In this document: positions 31,706 through 43,596 of the stretch, in pieces
How positions within the stretch are numbered: the stretch's first letter is position 1
Layout of the letters: each line of letters starts with the position of its first letter
Source of the DNA: Ascarosepion bandense
Taxonomy: Eukaryota > Mollusca > Cephalopoda > Sepiida > Sepiidae
DNA length: 64,000 bases
Direction of reading: 5' to 3'
NCBI GenBank assembly: GCA_037127315.1
Contig: JBBBDQ010001122.1
Location: 6,923,001-6,987,000, forward strand
Made by a program: the position numbers and the translations under genes
The notes under the pieces: model-generated
The model's input: only the letters and a program-made list of their open reading frames with translations
Databases searched by the model: none
Told to the model about the DNA's origin: nothing

Positions 31706-31820
31706 CCCGATAAAAAATTCAACAATACTGTGATTTTTTGTTGTCTTTCAACGACATCACCATCAAGTATATCAGACGGTATGAACGGATCCTACACAAA
31801 ATTAATAGACAAAACTTGTC

Positions 31821-31842
31821 TATATTATTCAATGAAACCTGC

Positions 31843-31888
<46 letters not shown>

Positions 31889-31901
31889 GCAGGTTTCATT
31901 G

Positions 31902-31910
<9 letters not shown>
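31821..31910. repeat. Perfect 90-bp palindrome
   Basis: Bases 31821-31865 are the exact reverse complement of 31866-31910. The unique part of each arm (TATTATTCAATGAAACCTGC) surrounds a (TA)n centre. A further (TA)n follows from 31904. Confidence 0.95.
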
Positions 31911-31957
<47 letters not shown>

Positions 31958-32307
31958 TGAATTTCTTTAATCATATGTGTCCTTTTTTTGTAAGTTGAGC
32001 ATATTTGTTTCCAACCATTTATTAATTTCAAAGTCATTAAAACAGCCTTAGGGAGTTTATCAGAAAAAAAAACGAGCGGAAACATATTTATTTAAATGGA
32101 TTTTACTGTAGATGTTTCTAAGCATTCACATTATCAAAGAACACTTTTCGCAATGAAAGAATTCATTAAGGACAACAGAAAACGTGCCAATAAAATGAGG
32201 GAAATACACTACGCCAAATATTATTATTCAGATTAATGTTTTAAGAATAAAACTGGCATTGAGCAACTGATTTTGGTATTATTTTCAAAATCCTTACGTT
32301 TATATGA

Positions 32308-32896
32308 GCTGTATGTATGTGGTGCAGTGGATATCGACTCGGAACGACAAATCGGGGAGCCGAGTTCGAATTCCAGTTGAATTACTTGCATTCACTTACG
32401 CACAAATACCCTTGGTATTGATCCACTCTTCCCTCCAGTTATGGGTTAAATAATAGAACAGATTGGGTTCTATAGCCTTGGCTAGCAACCACTCTACCGC
32501 AGAAAATAATGGCAACCTATTGCGGAATAATCTTCTGCCCAGTCGGTTATGTCTCTTTCGAGACATGATCGCCCGACACGTGTATCACCTATGGGACTTA
32601 ATAGTTGGAAACATAATTAAAACTTCTACTGGGCATAAAGTGGGGGATCGGTTTTCTATTGTTATTAAATAATATACTGATCCCCCACTAAGTACTACTT
32701 AATGATATAATACATCAGTTTTCCCTCTAAGTCAAATAACAGGACAGATTGAGTTCGATAGCCTTGGTCGGTAACCAGTCTAGCGCAGAAAGCAATGGCA
32801 ACCTACTGCGGGATAATCTTCTGCCGAGTCAGTCATGTTTCTTTCGAGACTTGATCGCTCAAAAAGCGTGTATCACGTATGACATTCAACTGATTG
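32308..32896 (+). mobile_element. Composite: SINE, hairpin linker, headless SINE
   Basis: Same architecture as 27308-27925: full SINE 32308-32612, linker with inverted repeat (AGTGGGGGATC at 32639, GATCCCCCACT to about 32689), headless SINE 32712-32896. Sequences differ enough from the 27-kb copy to be separate events or old copies. Confidence 0.8.
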
Positions 32897-33089
32897 ATGT
32901 CGTGTGAGTTTAGACTTCTAATAAATTAAACTTATTAAAATATTGACAACAACTCGTTTTGGGGCATATCAGAGTTTATTACGCAATCATAAATACCAGA
33001 TTCTAATGATCCATTAAACACATTTTTACTATATAAATAAAAACTAACGTTAATATAAACATCTATTTAATTAACACTATATCCCATAA

Positions 33090-33545
33090 TTCCTCTTCTA
33101 CGTGCCATCTCTCTTAAGGACGTTAGCGACCATGGCTCTTCACAATTTCTTGTCTTTGTGGCTCTTAGTAAATTGTTCTTTTACTATCTTCCCTAAACTT
33201 TGTTCTGCCATCTACTTACAGAGGTACGTTAGGTAGATTATGAAATGTTTTCTTCTGTTCCTTTTGTCTTATATATATTCTATGAGTATCAAATTTTCTA
33301 TGCCCTATTTCCTCATTATGTGTCCTAAAAATTTCAACTTTCTCTTTCTGAAATCAGATATAAGTGTCCTTTTTTTATTCAATTTTCTCGACAACTTCGT
33401 CGTTGTTTAATCCATGGCATTCTCAGAATTCTTCTGTAGAACTACATTTCTGTTTACTAACGCTTCTTCTGCATCTGTGGGTAACTTCTTCAGCATTCAC
33501 TGCCGTATAAGACGACTGATATTACATAACAGTTCAGCACTCTTT
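33090..33545 (-). pseudogene. RTE-type LINE fragment, 3' end
   Basis: The minus strand matches the 3' UTR and C-terminal codons of the RTE family (compare 8970-9420), heavily mutated: the reverse of CGTGCCATCTCTCTTAAGGA, then the 'KRQLKF'-like block. It leads directly into the tandem array. Confidence 0.65.
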
Positions 33546-35400
33546 CCTTTGTTTCTAACGGAAATTTCATATTTTCTTATATTTGCTTAGCTTTTTTCTT
33601 TGTTTCGCACAGAATTTTCATGCTTCTTTATACTTTGCTTAGCTTTTAACACTTTTCATCGCTCCCAGAGGAATTTTAACATTTCTTTATATTTTGGATA
33701 GCTTTTGATTCTTTCTTTGTTGCGAACGGAGTTTTCATGTTTTTGATACTTTGATTAGCTTTTCATTCTATCCTTTGTTGCTAAGAAATTTTCATCTTTC
33801 TAAATAATTCGCTTAGGTCTTAACTCTTTCCTTTTGTTTCTAACGGAATTTTAATGTCTGAAAATACTTTGCTTAACCTTTAATTCCTTTTTTTTTTAAA
33901 CATCTAAGGCATTTTTATATTTCTAATACTTTGTTCAGCGTTCAAACTTTTTTTTTTGTTCCTAACGGAATTTTCATGTATCTTGATACTTTGCTTAGCT
34001 TTTCATTCTTTCTTTGTTTTTAGCTGAATTTTCAATTTTCTTAAAAACATTTCTTAGCATATAAGACTTCTTTGTTTCTAACGAGATATTCCTGTTTCTT
34101 AATAGGTTAATTAGCTTGTAACTTTTTTCTTCGTGGGTAAGAGCATTTTCGCTTTTTCTTAATACTTTACTAAGCTATGAATTCTTTTTTTTTGTTTCTA
34201 ACAAAATTTTCATGTTTCTTAGGACTTCACGTAACTTTAATTTTTAAAGCTTTCTCTTAATACTTTGCTTAGTTTGTAGTTCTGTTTTGTTTGTAACAGA
34301 ATTTTCATGTTTCTTAATACTTTGCTTAGCATTTAACTATTTTTTTGTTTTTAACGAAAGTTTCATGTTTCTTAACACTTTGCATAACATTTAACTATTT
34401 TTTCCTTAACGGAATTTTCATGTTTCTTAATACTTTGTTAGCATTTAACTATTGTTTTGTTCCTAACGGAGTTTTCATGTTTCTTAATACTTTGCTTAGG
34501 ATTTAACAATTTTTTTTGTTCTTAACGGAATTTTCATGTTTCTTAATACTTTGTTAGCATTTAACTATTGTTTTGTTCCTAACGGAATTTTCATGTTTCT
34601 TAATACTTTGCTTAGGATTTAACAATTTTTTTTGTTCTTAACGGAATTTTCATGTTTCTTAATACTTTGTTAGCATTTAACTATTGTTTTATTCCTAACG
34701 GAATTTTCATGTTTCTTAATACTTTGCTTAGCATTTAACTATTTTTTGTTCCTAACGGAATTTTCATGTTTCTTAATACTTTGCTTAGCATTTAACTATT
34801 TTTTTGTTCTTAACGGAATTTTCATGTTTCTTAATACTTTGCTTAGCATTTAACTATTTTTTTTGTTCTTAACGGAATTTTCATGTTTCTTAATACTTTG
34901 CTTAGCTTTTAACTATTTTTTTGTTCTTAATGGAATTTTCATGTTTCTTAATACTTTGCTTAGCATTTAACTATTTTTTTGTCTTAACAAAATTGTCATG
35001 TTTCTTAATACTTTCTAATGCTTAAGTTTTAATTCTTGTTGTTGGTTCTAACGGAATTTTCATGCCTCTATATACTTTGCTTACTATTTAACTTATTTCT
35101 ATGTTTCTAACGGAATTTTCCTGGTGTCTAATACTTTGTTTAGCTTTTAACTTTTCTATTTTTTCTAAAAAAGTTTTCGTTTTTTTAATACTTTGTTTGG
35201 GTCTTTAATTATTTTCTTTGTTTTTAGCTAAATTTTCAAGTTTCTTAAAAAATTTCTTAACATTTAACTATTTTCTTTGTATCTAACGACATTTTCGTGT
35301 TTATTTATAATTTGTTTAACTTTTAACTACTTTATTTGTTCCTCACGTAATTTTCATGTTTTTTAATACTTTGCTGAGCTTTTAATTCTTTGATTTGCTA
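33537..35400. repeat. 57-60 bp tandem array derived from an RTE RT segment
   Basis: About 30 units. The core consensus includes TTTGTTCCTAACGGAATTTT and CATGTTTCTTAATACTTTGC, with tight 57-59 bp spacing at 34.3-35.0 kb and decayed units at both edges. The unit corresponds to the reverse strand of the RTE codons for 'LSKVLRNxxISLETKKRVL' (compare 9415-9480), and the array begins exactly where the adjoining RTE fragment reaches that segment. Confidence 0.85.
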
Positions 35401-36734
35401 ATTCTCTAACTTGACAAAGTAAACCAACTTTCCTAGTGATAGACTTAGAAACTCATTCAATATAATAAACTAAAAACGCTAGTTTGAAGAAGTAGAGAGA
35501 TGGTTAATGACTATTAAATGGGCCTTGTGCCAAACATAACCGAACTCCCTACACCTTAGGATTATTCGCTATTATCAGAAAGTTGGGGATTGGAATATGT
35601 GGATGAATAAAAGTATATCTTTTGCATGTTTAAATAGAAATTTATTAATTGGAAAAGAATAACATAAATTAGTAGAAGTTGATGTTTAATGAGAAACAGT
35701 ATTTTTGAAGTTAAGGGTATCAAGAGTTCATAGTAGTCCTTATAAGAGTGAGTTTATGTGCACGTAAGCAGGAACGTATGTATGTATGTATGAGCGTTTA
35801 TTGTTGGATAGGATAGTCTTTGACGTTATTGCTCATGGTGAATGGTGAAAAGGAAGGAGGTGAGAGAGAGGTGAGAGAGAAAGAAACAGTAATAATATGA
35901 TCGCTTGACGTTTGTCAAGGGGCGTGTTAATTACGCTCGTCTCATTTCTTTCCGGCGAAGGTCAAACTGGCCCGTCTTTTATTTCGTTTGGGATTCACTC
36001 CCGGATGTGATTCTGGCCTTTCCATTTGTCGATAACGATTTTTGCATCGAGGTGTAAAATCTCGCGAGTTTAGTGTGTGCGAAGCAAAGTTTGGAAATTT
36101 GAGAAAATTCGTTTATTTCTAACAAAATCAATGAGTCAGTGCTTAGCATTTGAATTTTTAAATCTAAAACTTGTTTTATTCGCTACAAGTCTGAAAAGTT
36201 GGAATGATTCACTCTCCTGGAGGTTAGCATCAGTCATAATTATATGAATATATTCTTTAGCTTAAAGTTTTTTTTTGTAACGGTGTACCACCCAGAAAGC
36301 TTATTGCCAAAGAAGTTACACAAAATTCTGTACATTTATCTTGAGATTATCGTTACATTTGAAGGGACCTTGTTTCACCGTCTACAAATCAACTCAAGAA
36401 ATATTACTCAATCTAACGCCTGGATTATTTCCATGAAGGATCCAAAATTTTGGTCCATCCAGTCTCGCTCTATCTCACATTTCGTCTTGTCATGTGTTCT
36501 ATAGCCTATAAGGTTCATAGGGGAACCACACGTACAGAAGCCGCAGAAACAATGTTGGACACAGAGGAAGGTAACCTGACAGAGCCCATCTCTGTGCAGG
36601 TTGGTTTTGAACTCAGAGTTTTCCTTGCTCTTAGACTAATTGCCGCTTTCAGGCTTGAGAGCATAGTTAACGCTGCTGTTTAAACTGTATCTGGGAGAAA
36701 AGGAAAGAAAAGATGGGGCTATATACTCTTTTTC
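35401..36734. other. No gene seen
   Basis: Largely unique-looking. Small GTAT repeats at 35773 and GAGAG at 35860. Frames of 77-86 codons at 36244-36683 have no recognisable domain. Confidence 0.5.
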
Positions 36735-36838
36735 AAGAATATTTGTGCGAAAGTGAACGTAAAACGCTACCGGAATACGAATTTGGATTGCTGATTTTTG
36801 TTTTTGAATCGCTAACCGTTACACTATGTCCGCACTGT
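36735..36838 (-). mobile_element. Degenerate tRNA-derived SINE head
   Basis: The reverse strand contains TAGTGTAACGGTTAGCGATT, an A-box region resembling tRNA D-arm sequence, followed by AAATTCGTATTCCGG in the B-box position. A different head from the main SINE. Confidence 0.4.
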
Positions 36839-36850
36839 TATATATTCGTC

Positions 36851-36854
<4 letters not shown>

Positions 36855-36892
<38 letters not shown>
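36855..36892. repeat. (AAT)n microsatellite
   Basis: About 12 units. Followed at about 36907 by a short odd palindrome, CCGTGGAATTTCCACGG. Confidence 0.95.
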
Positions 36893-36893
<1 letters not shown>

Positions 36894-37560
36894 TAGTGGA
36901 ACCCGTGGAATTTCCACGGAAGGGTAATTTTGATTGCGTGGAAAAATTTTACTTTGTCATATTACAAATGATAGTAATGTCTTGTAAAAGTACTGGATAA
37001 TAAAATAACGATAACACAGTGTAATTTTATTAAAATATCTATAAAAGTATTGTCCATAGAAGCTACTTTACTGTAATCTTATATTAAGCGGCGTATTCAC
37101 AGACCATAACCAAAATACTGTACGCTATTTTATGAGAAATTTTGAAAAAGAAAATGTTTTCTTTATTACTGAAAAATCATGGTTCCTGTGTCCATTGTAA
37201 ACAGAAAAGACCAACTGAGTAATGGCCAAGGGTATAGAGGCCAGAAATTTCGTTATTAGGTCGCGGTTACGACAACAAAGATTATTGAATTTTTAAATCT
37301 ATCTTTACTATAATGTACAGTACACACACATATACACACACAATTACTGCTACAACCACCAGCTTAAGCTGCTACTGATACGGTAATGCTATAGGCTCTC
37401 TATCCTCTTACTCTTTCACTCTTAACTGCCCTTCCGTTTGGCAAAGGTGAGAGAAAGGCTGAGGAGAGTAAAAAAGATAGAGGGGAAGGAAAGGCTCGTG
37501 GAGAGAGTGTGGCGTAACGGACGGAGGAACTAAGTAACTAACTAACTATGGAAGGAACAA
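36893..37560. other. No gene seen
   Basis: AT-rich sequence, then a mixed region before the next AAT repeat. Confidence 0.5.
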
Positions 37561-37567
37561 GCAGAAT

Positions 37568-37570
<3 letters not shown>

Positions 37571-37602
<32 letters not shown>
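37571..37602. repeat. (AAT)n microsatellite at LINE 5' truncation
   Basis: About 10 units immediately upstream of the R2-like coding sequence. The reading frame continues open through it. Confidence 0.95.
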
Positions 37603-37603
<1 letters not shown>

Positions 37604-38959
37604 GAAGAAGCTTATAAATACCTAGGTGTAAATGAGAGCGAAAACATTCACCATAAAAAAATGAAAGAAATAGTGCGTAAAGAGTACTATAGAAGGCTAC
37701 GAATGATATTAAAAACTGAATTAAATTCACAGAACAGAGTTATGGCCATTAATAGACTTGCAATCCCAGTTGTCCAATATAGCTTTAACATCTTAAACTG
37801 GACTCTAAACGACATCAGGCGAATGGATGCTAAAACAAGAAAGCTTCTTTCTAAGCATAAGATACACCATCCAAAGGCTGATGTAAATCGTCTATACATA
37901 CCCCGTAAAGAAGGTGGAAGAGGTCTTATTCAGCTGGAATTGTCATACAAGACAACAACTATTGGCTTACTAACATACATAGAAACAACAAAGGATTGGA
38001 TGTTACAATTAGTAAGGCAACATGAAGAAAGAAAGAAAAAATATTCAATAATAAAAGAAGGCAGTAAATTCAAACAAGATTTACAGTTAGTAGATTCTGT
38101 AGAAAAGCAGAACGGAAGCCAAGAGCCGACTATTGCGGCAAAGAATATGAAAATGAAAGCCAAAGATAAAGCTCTTGAACAGATGAAACAGCGCTGGCAA
38201 GACAAACCTCTGCATGGCCAATATCCAGTACGTGCCAATAAATCTAATGTTGACAAAGTTAATACTCATCGATGGTTACGTGCATCTGGATTAAAGTCCG
38301 AAACTGAAGGCTTTATTCTTGCAGCACAAGACCAAAGTCTTCTCACGAGAAACTTTCAGGCAAATATTATGCATAATAATATGGATCCAAAATGCAGGTT
38401 TTGTGATAAACACCAAGAAACAATAGACCATCTAATCTCAGGCTGTTCTGTGCTTGCCCCAAATGAATATAAAAATCGCCACGATAGAGTTGGGCAATAT
38501 TTACATTGGGCAATATGCAAACATTATGGAAAAGCTGTAGGCAAACACTGGTATGAACATCACCCAGCACCGGTTACAGAAATAGAAGATGTAACCATTC
38601 TATGGGATTACACCATCTACACAGACAGAAAAATTGAAGCAAACAGGCCAGACATTATTATTAAAAACCAGAAGGAGAAAACTTGTCTATTAATTAATAT
38701 GGCTTGTCCAGCGGATTGTAACATAGCAATCAAGGAATTTGAAAAACTGTCAAAATATAAAGACCTGGAAATTGAAATAGGAAAAATGTGGAAATTGAAA
38801 ACAAGAGTTATGACAGTGATAGTAGGTGCACTTGGAATGATAAAAAATGGAACAAAACAACACACTGAAAGAATCCCTGGAAACCCCAGCTTAAGAGATA
38901 TACAAAAAATTGTCTTATTAAGTACAGCCCATACACTAAGGAAAACTTTATCTATGTAA
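37604..38959 (+). CDS. R2-like LINE polyprotein C-terminus with restriction-like endonuclease (5'-truncated)
   Basis: Open from the AAT repeat to TAA at 38957. The ORF opens 'EEAYKYLGVNE', the thumb region after an RT palm, so the RT core is missing. 'IPRKEGGRGLIQLELSYK' and a lysine-rich region follow. The zinc knuckle CRFC-x8-H-x4-C lies at about 38390-38446 and 'HWAICKHYG' at about 38505. The restriction-like endonuclease block 'RPDIIIKNQKEKTCLLINMACPAD' and 'EFEKLSKYKDLEIEIGKMW' is at about 38646-38800. The CCHC plus RPD...(D) arrangement is that of R2/NeSL-type LINEs. The residue usually Asp after the hydrophobic run is Asn here (AAT, 38696-38698). No ATG is needed, since this is a truncated retrocopy; the ATG at 37661 is internal. 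Confidence 0.8.
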   Translation, partial: EEAYKYLGVNESENIHHKKMKEIVRKEYYRRLRMILKTELNSQNRVMAINRLAIPVVQYSFNILNWTLNDIRRMDAKTRKLLSKHKIHHPKADVNRLYIPRKEGGRGLIQLELSYKTTTIGLLTYIETTKDWMLQLVRQHEERKKKYSIIKEGSKFKQDLQLVDSVEKQNGSQEPTIAAKNMKMKAKDKALEQMKQRWQDKPLHGQYPVRANKSNVDKVNTHRWLRASGLKSETEGFILAAQDQSLLTRNFQANIMHNNMDPKCRFCDKHQETIDHLISGCSVLAPNEYKNRHDRVGQYLHWAICKHYGKAVGKHWYEHHPAPVTEIEDVTILWDYTIYTDRKIEANRPDIIIKNQKEKTCLLINMACPADCNIAIKEFEKLSKYKDLEIEIGKMWKLKTRVMTVIVGALGMIKNGTKQHTERIPGNPSLRDIQKIVLLSTAHTLRKTLSM

Positions 38960-39112
38960 TGCTGGAGATGATAGGGAAGATAGAAAAACATGAAATGGAG
39001 CCATAACAACACGCCACTACCTGCCTTAGGTCTCCCCGCAGACTTGGTTGGTAGTGAGACCAAAGCAGAAATCGAAATATGATGAAAAATGACAAAATAA
39101 TAATAATAATCA
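38960..39112 (+). other. LINE 3' UTR and AAT-type tail
   Basis: Short 3' UTR after the R2-like ORF, ending in AAAATAATAATAATAAT at about 39093-39110. Confidence 0.65.
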
Positions 39113-39690
39113 GAACTGTCTCGCACGGAATATGAGGTCTGTTGAAAATTTTATGAGGTTTTATCAATAAGACTTATCAGTTGAAAAAAATATTAGTTAT
39201 TTTCCCTTTTCTTCAAAATATAACCCCCCCCACCCCCTGCGTAATTAATGTACATTTTCTAATTTTCCTTTTCACTACTTGATGGCCTTCAAGCCGTTGG
39301 TCACACGCGTCTTAATATCATCCACATGCTCAGATTATAGAGAAGCCAAAAACCGCATGGGACTAGATTTGGCAAATACAGCCGATTGTCGGCTCCCTGT
39401 ACATATCTTTTTTATAAAACATGTTCAAGAACTCTGTTGGATCTCCACCCTGTGGCTTATAAAAAAAAATAATGATGTGAGTCCTTTGCACCAGAGTCGG
39501 TGTTATGGAGTGCACTGTTTTTTTTTTTTTCATAATAAATAAAGTTCACTCAATTCAAGTCTTGAGATCGACTAAGGTAAATGGCTATTGTTAAAATTGT
39601 TAGAACGAATGAGGCGTGTGATTTGAATTAAATTTATGGTAATAGAAACCAAAGGTTATGAGGACAAGGAGGATAGATATCAAATGGCCT
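39113..39690. other. No gene seen
   Basis: Contains a C-run (39225-39240) and T-run (39520). No protein or repeat family identified. Confidence 0.5.
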
Positions 39691-40084
39691 TGAACTTGCA
39701 AAGGTTTTGTTTGGCGCTATATCAACTCTACGGATAATTTAATACTGAAATCTAAGTAATTTGTAAGCAATTTTATTTTACTATAATAATGTTTTAATTG
39801 TTACAACATATTTCTTAGGGTTTTGATATAAAATTTTGTTTATGCAATAACTGTGATGTCTGGAATAAATACTCTGAGAGACTGACTCCAACGATTTATA
39901 TTTTGGAAAAATACAGAAATGTGGCACAAGGCCAGTTGCAGGGATGGAGAAAGTAAGAATGAAAGAGGAATGGTAAGTAAGAATGTGCAATGGTGTACGG
40001 AATAGGTTAGTTTAAGTCAGTGATTTTGGCTCACTAAATTTAGTCATAACACAGAAGTGTGTTAATTTGGGTTAGTGATGCTGT

Positions 40085-42830
40085 GCTTAGAGTATTGTTG
40101 CCACATATTGTCCAATGCCGCTACATTATTTTCACTGTGTCATGTGAGATAATTGTTTTTCTCCAGAATCTATCATACATACGTCTATCATTCGTCTATG
40201 CTTAGAGTATTGTTGCCACATATTGTCCAATGCCGCTACATTATTTTCACTGTGTCATGTGAGATAATTGTTTTTCTCCAGAATCTATCATACACACGTC
40301 TATCATTCGTCTATGCTTAGAGTATTGTTGCCACATATTGTCCAATGCCGCTACATTATTTTCACTGTGCCATGTAAGATAATTGTTTTTCTCCAGAATC
40401 TATCATACATACGTCTATCATTCGTCTATGCTTAGAGTATTGTTGCCACATATTGTCCAATGCCGCTACATTATTTTCACTGTGTCATGTGAGATAATTG
40501 TTTTTCTCCAGAATCTATCATACATACGTCTATCATTCGTCTATGCTTAGAGTATTGTTGCCACATATTGTCCAATGCCGCTACATTATTTTCACTGTGT
40601 CATGTGAGATAATTGTTTTTCTCCAGAATCTATCATACATACGTCTATCATTCGTCTATGCTTAGAGTATTGTTGCCACATATTGTCCAATGCCGCTACA
40701 TTATTTTCACTGTGCCATGTAAGATAATTGTTTTTCTCCAGAATCTATCATACATACGTCTATCATTCGTCTATGCTTAGAGTATTGCTGCCACATATTG
40801 TCCAATGCCGCTACATTATTTTCACTGTGTCATGTGAGATAATTGTTTTTCTCCAGAATCTATCATACATACGTCTATCATTCGTCTATGCTTAGAGTAT
40901 TGCTGCCACCTATTGTACAGTGCCGCTACTATTTGTTTCACTGTGTCATGTGAGATAATTGTTTTTCTCCAGAATCTATCATACATACATCTATCATTCG
41001 TCTGTGCTTAGAGTATTGTTGCCACATATTGTCGAATGCCGCTACATTATTTTCACTGTGTCATGTGAGATAATTGTTTTTCTCCAGAATCTATCATACA
41101 TACGTCTATCATTAATCTATGCTTAGAGTATTGTTGCCACATATTGTCCAATGCCGCTACATTATTTTCACTGTGTCATGTGAGATAATTGTTTTTCTCC
41201 AGAATCTATCATACATACGTCTATCATTCATCTATGCTTAGAGTATTGTTGCCACATATTGTCCAATGCCGCTACATTATTTTCATTGTGTCATGTGAGA
41301 TAATTGTTTTTCTCCAGAATCTATCATACATACGTCTATCATTCATCTATGCTTAGAGTATTGTTGCCACATATTGTCCAATGCCGCTACATTATTTTCA
41401 CTGTGTCATGTGAGATAATTGTTTTTCTCCAGAATCTATCATACATACGTCTATCATTCATCTATGCTTAGAGTATTGTTGCCACATATTGTCCAATGCC
41501 GCTACATTATTTTCACTGTGTCATGTGAGTTAATTGTTTTTCTCCAGAATCTATCATACATACGTCTATCATTCATCTATGCTTAGAGTATTGTTGCCAC
41601 ATATTGTCCAATGCCGCTACATTATTTTCACTGTGTCATGTGAGATAATTGTTTTTCTCCAGAATCTATCATACATACGTCTATCATTCGTCTATGCTTA
41701 GAGTATTGCTGCCACATATTGTCCAATGCCGCTACATTATTTTCACTGTGTCATGTGAGATAATTGTTTTTCTCCAGAATCTATCATACATACGTCTATC
41801 ATTCATCTATGCTTAGAGTATTGTTGCCACATATTGTCCAATATCGCTACATTATTTTCACTGTGTCATGTGAGATAATTGTTTTTCTCCAGAATCTATC
41901 ATACATACGTCTATCATTCATCTATGCTTAGAGTATTGTTGCCACATATTGTCCAATGCCGCTACATTATTTTCACTGTGTCATGTAAGATAATTGTTTT
42001 TCTCCAGAATCTATCATACATACGTCTATCATTCGTCTATGCTTAGAGTATTGCTGCCACCTATTGTACAGTGCCGCTTCTATTTGTTTCACTGTGTCAT
42101 GTGAGATAATTGTTTTTCTCCAGAATCTATCATACATACGTCTATCATTCGTCTATGCTTAGAGTATTGTTGCCACATATTGTCCAATGCCGCTACATTA
42201 TTTTCACTGTGTCATGTCAGATAATTGTTTTTCTCCAGAATCTATCATACATACGTCTAACATTCGTCTATGCTTAGAGTATTGTTGTCACATATTGTCC
42301 AATGTCGCTACATTATTTTCACTGTGTCATGTGAGATAATTGTTTTTTCTCCAGAATCTATCATACATACGTCTATCATTCGTCTATGCTTAGAGTATTG
42401 TTGCCACATATTGTCCAATGCCGCTACATTATTTTCACTGTGTCATGTCAGATAATTGTTTTTCTCCAGAATCTATCATACATACGTCTATCATTCGTCT
42501 ATGCTTAGAGTATTGTTGCCACATATTGTCCGGTGCCCCTACTGTTTGTTTTACTGTGTCATGTGAGTTAATTGTTTTTCTCCAGAATCTATCATACATA
42601 CGTCTATCATTCGTCTATGCTTAGAGTATTGCTGCCACATATTGCCCGGTGCCACTACTGTTTGTTTCACTGTGTCATGTGAGTTAATTGTTTTTCTCCA
42701 GAATCTATCATACACATTTCTATCATTCGTCTATGCTTATAGTATTTCTGTTCCATATTGCCGGGTGCCGTTACAATTTGTTTCACTGTGTCATGTGAGA
42801 TAATTGTTTTTCTCCAGAATGTATCGAAAT
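40085..42830. repeat. 115-bp satellite, about 24 units
   Basis: Unit from GCTTAGAGTATTGTTGCCAC to ATCATTCGTCTAT, 115 bp (starts 40085, 40200 and so on). Most units are almost identical. Units near 40890 and 42050 carry the TACAGTGCCGC variant, and those after 42500 the CCGGTGCC variant and a 116-bp length. Non-coding. Confidence 0.95.
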
Positions 42831-42834
42831 CTAA

Positions 42835-43100
42835 ACTTATTTATAAATGGATCTTTGTCTCTGTGTGTATTTATGTGTCTGTCTGTGTGTCTGTATGTCC
42901 GTTATCTATAGACTCCGAAACGGCTGAACCGATTTTCTTGAAAATTTAAATAGTTGTACTATAAGCGTCTGCGAGTGTTCTTAGCTAGGTTTTGTGTCGT
43001 GATACCCCCAATAAATATAAAAAAATCTATAATCGAAAAAATCGGGTTATAGAAGGAGTGGTCCGATTTTAATCAAATTTGGTACACTCATAGACAAAAA
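42835..43100. repeat. Unclassified repeat with TCTGTCTGTG start
   Basis: Contains TATAGACTCCGAAACGGCTG and AACCGATTTTCTTGAAAATT, then GTCCGATTTTAATCAAATTT. Such 'CGAAACGGCTGAACCGATTTT' words are familiar from dispersed repeats in many invertebrates, but I cannot name the family. Confidence 0.4.
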
Positions 43101-43109
43101 CATAAGAAA

Positions 43110-43425
43110 CGATATTCTGCTCTAATGAACTTAGCCCACTGATGGCCTCTATTTTGAAATGACACGAGATACTAGACTAGGTCCACCCTTTTACAGTGAA
43201 ACCGATAAAATGTAACCCCAATTTCTACTCTAACAGCTTCTTTTCTCGCACTTCCCGCCTGTGGAATTCCCTTCCGCATGCTTGCTTCCCCGACAGCTAC
43301 AATCTCCAGGAATTTAAATGTAAGGTCAATATACATATCCTATCTCACTAACTCGCATCCTTTCTCTCAAGCTCTTTTCTCCATCCAGTCCACCCATATC
43401 ACACCGGTATTCTCATCCTTCTAGT
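43110..43425 (+). pseudogene. Jockey/CR1-type LINE C-terminal fragment
   Basis: Reads 'NPNFYSNSFFSRTSRLWNSLPHACFPDSYNLQEFKCKVN' (43215-43335), the last conserved block of the family, after a decayed 'ELSPLMASI' stretch. Confidence 0.75.
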
Positions 43426-43437
43426 AGCCTCCTCCAG

Positions 43438-43596
43438 ACACCCACTATTTAACCTATAACTAGAGGAAAGAAACTGGTTAATACATTTCCCAAGTGTATT
43501 TGCGCGTCAGTGAATGCAAGGAATCCAACTGGAATTTGAACTCGGCTTCCTGATTTCTCGTTCTGAGCCGATATTCATTGCACCACAATGCACATC
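43438..43596 (-). mobile_element. Partial SINE, 5' half
   Basis: Body from CTATTTAACCTATAACTAGA to head end CACAATGCACATCC, joined directly to an RTE fragment. Confidence 0.75.

Larger units (their letters stand above)
29128..31790 (+). mobile_element. Penelope-like retroelement
   Basis: Flanked by a terminal repeat seen as GCCGAAAGCTTAGA at 29156 and at 31694, each followed by a similar AT-rich stretch. The 5' region has an inverted head (29387-29510) and the conserved GTATTGAGCGCTTT (29530). Then come a T-rich leader, a (TA)n, a continuous RT frame (29761-31320) and a GIY-YIG nuclease remnant (to 31528). Penelope-like elements are defined by this RT plus GIY-YIG combination and by pseudo-LTRs. 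Confidence 0.85.

Noticed and set aside
36244..36683. Two 77-86 codon frames as host exons
   Set aside because: No domain, splice context or codon-use support.
40085..42830. 115-bp array as a functional tandem gene cluster
   Set aside because: No rRNA, tRNA, snRNA or ORF features in the unit; head-to-tail satellite pattern.
42835..43100. Naming the TCTGTCTGTG/AACCGATTTT repeat as a Helitron or Polinton piece
   Set aside because: Familiar words only; no diagnostic termini or protein domain visible.
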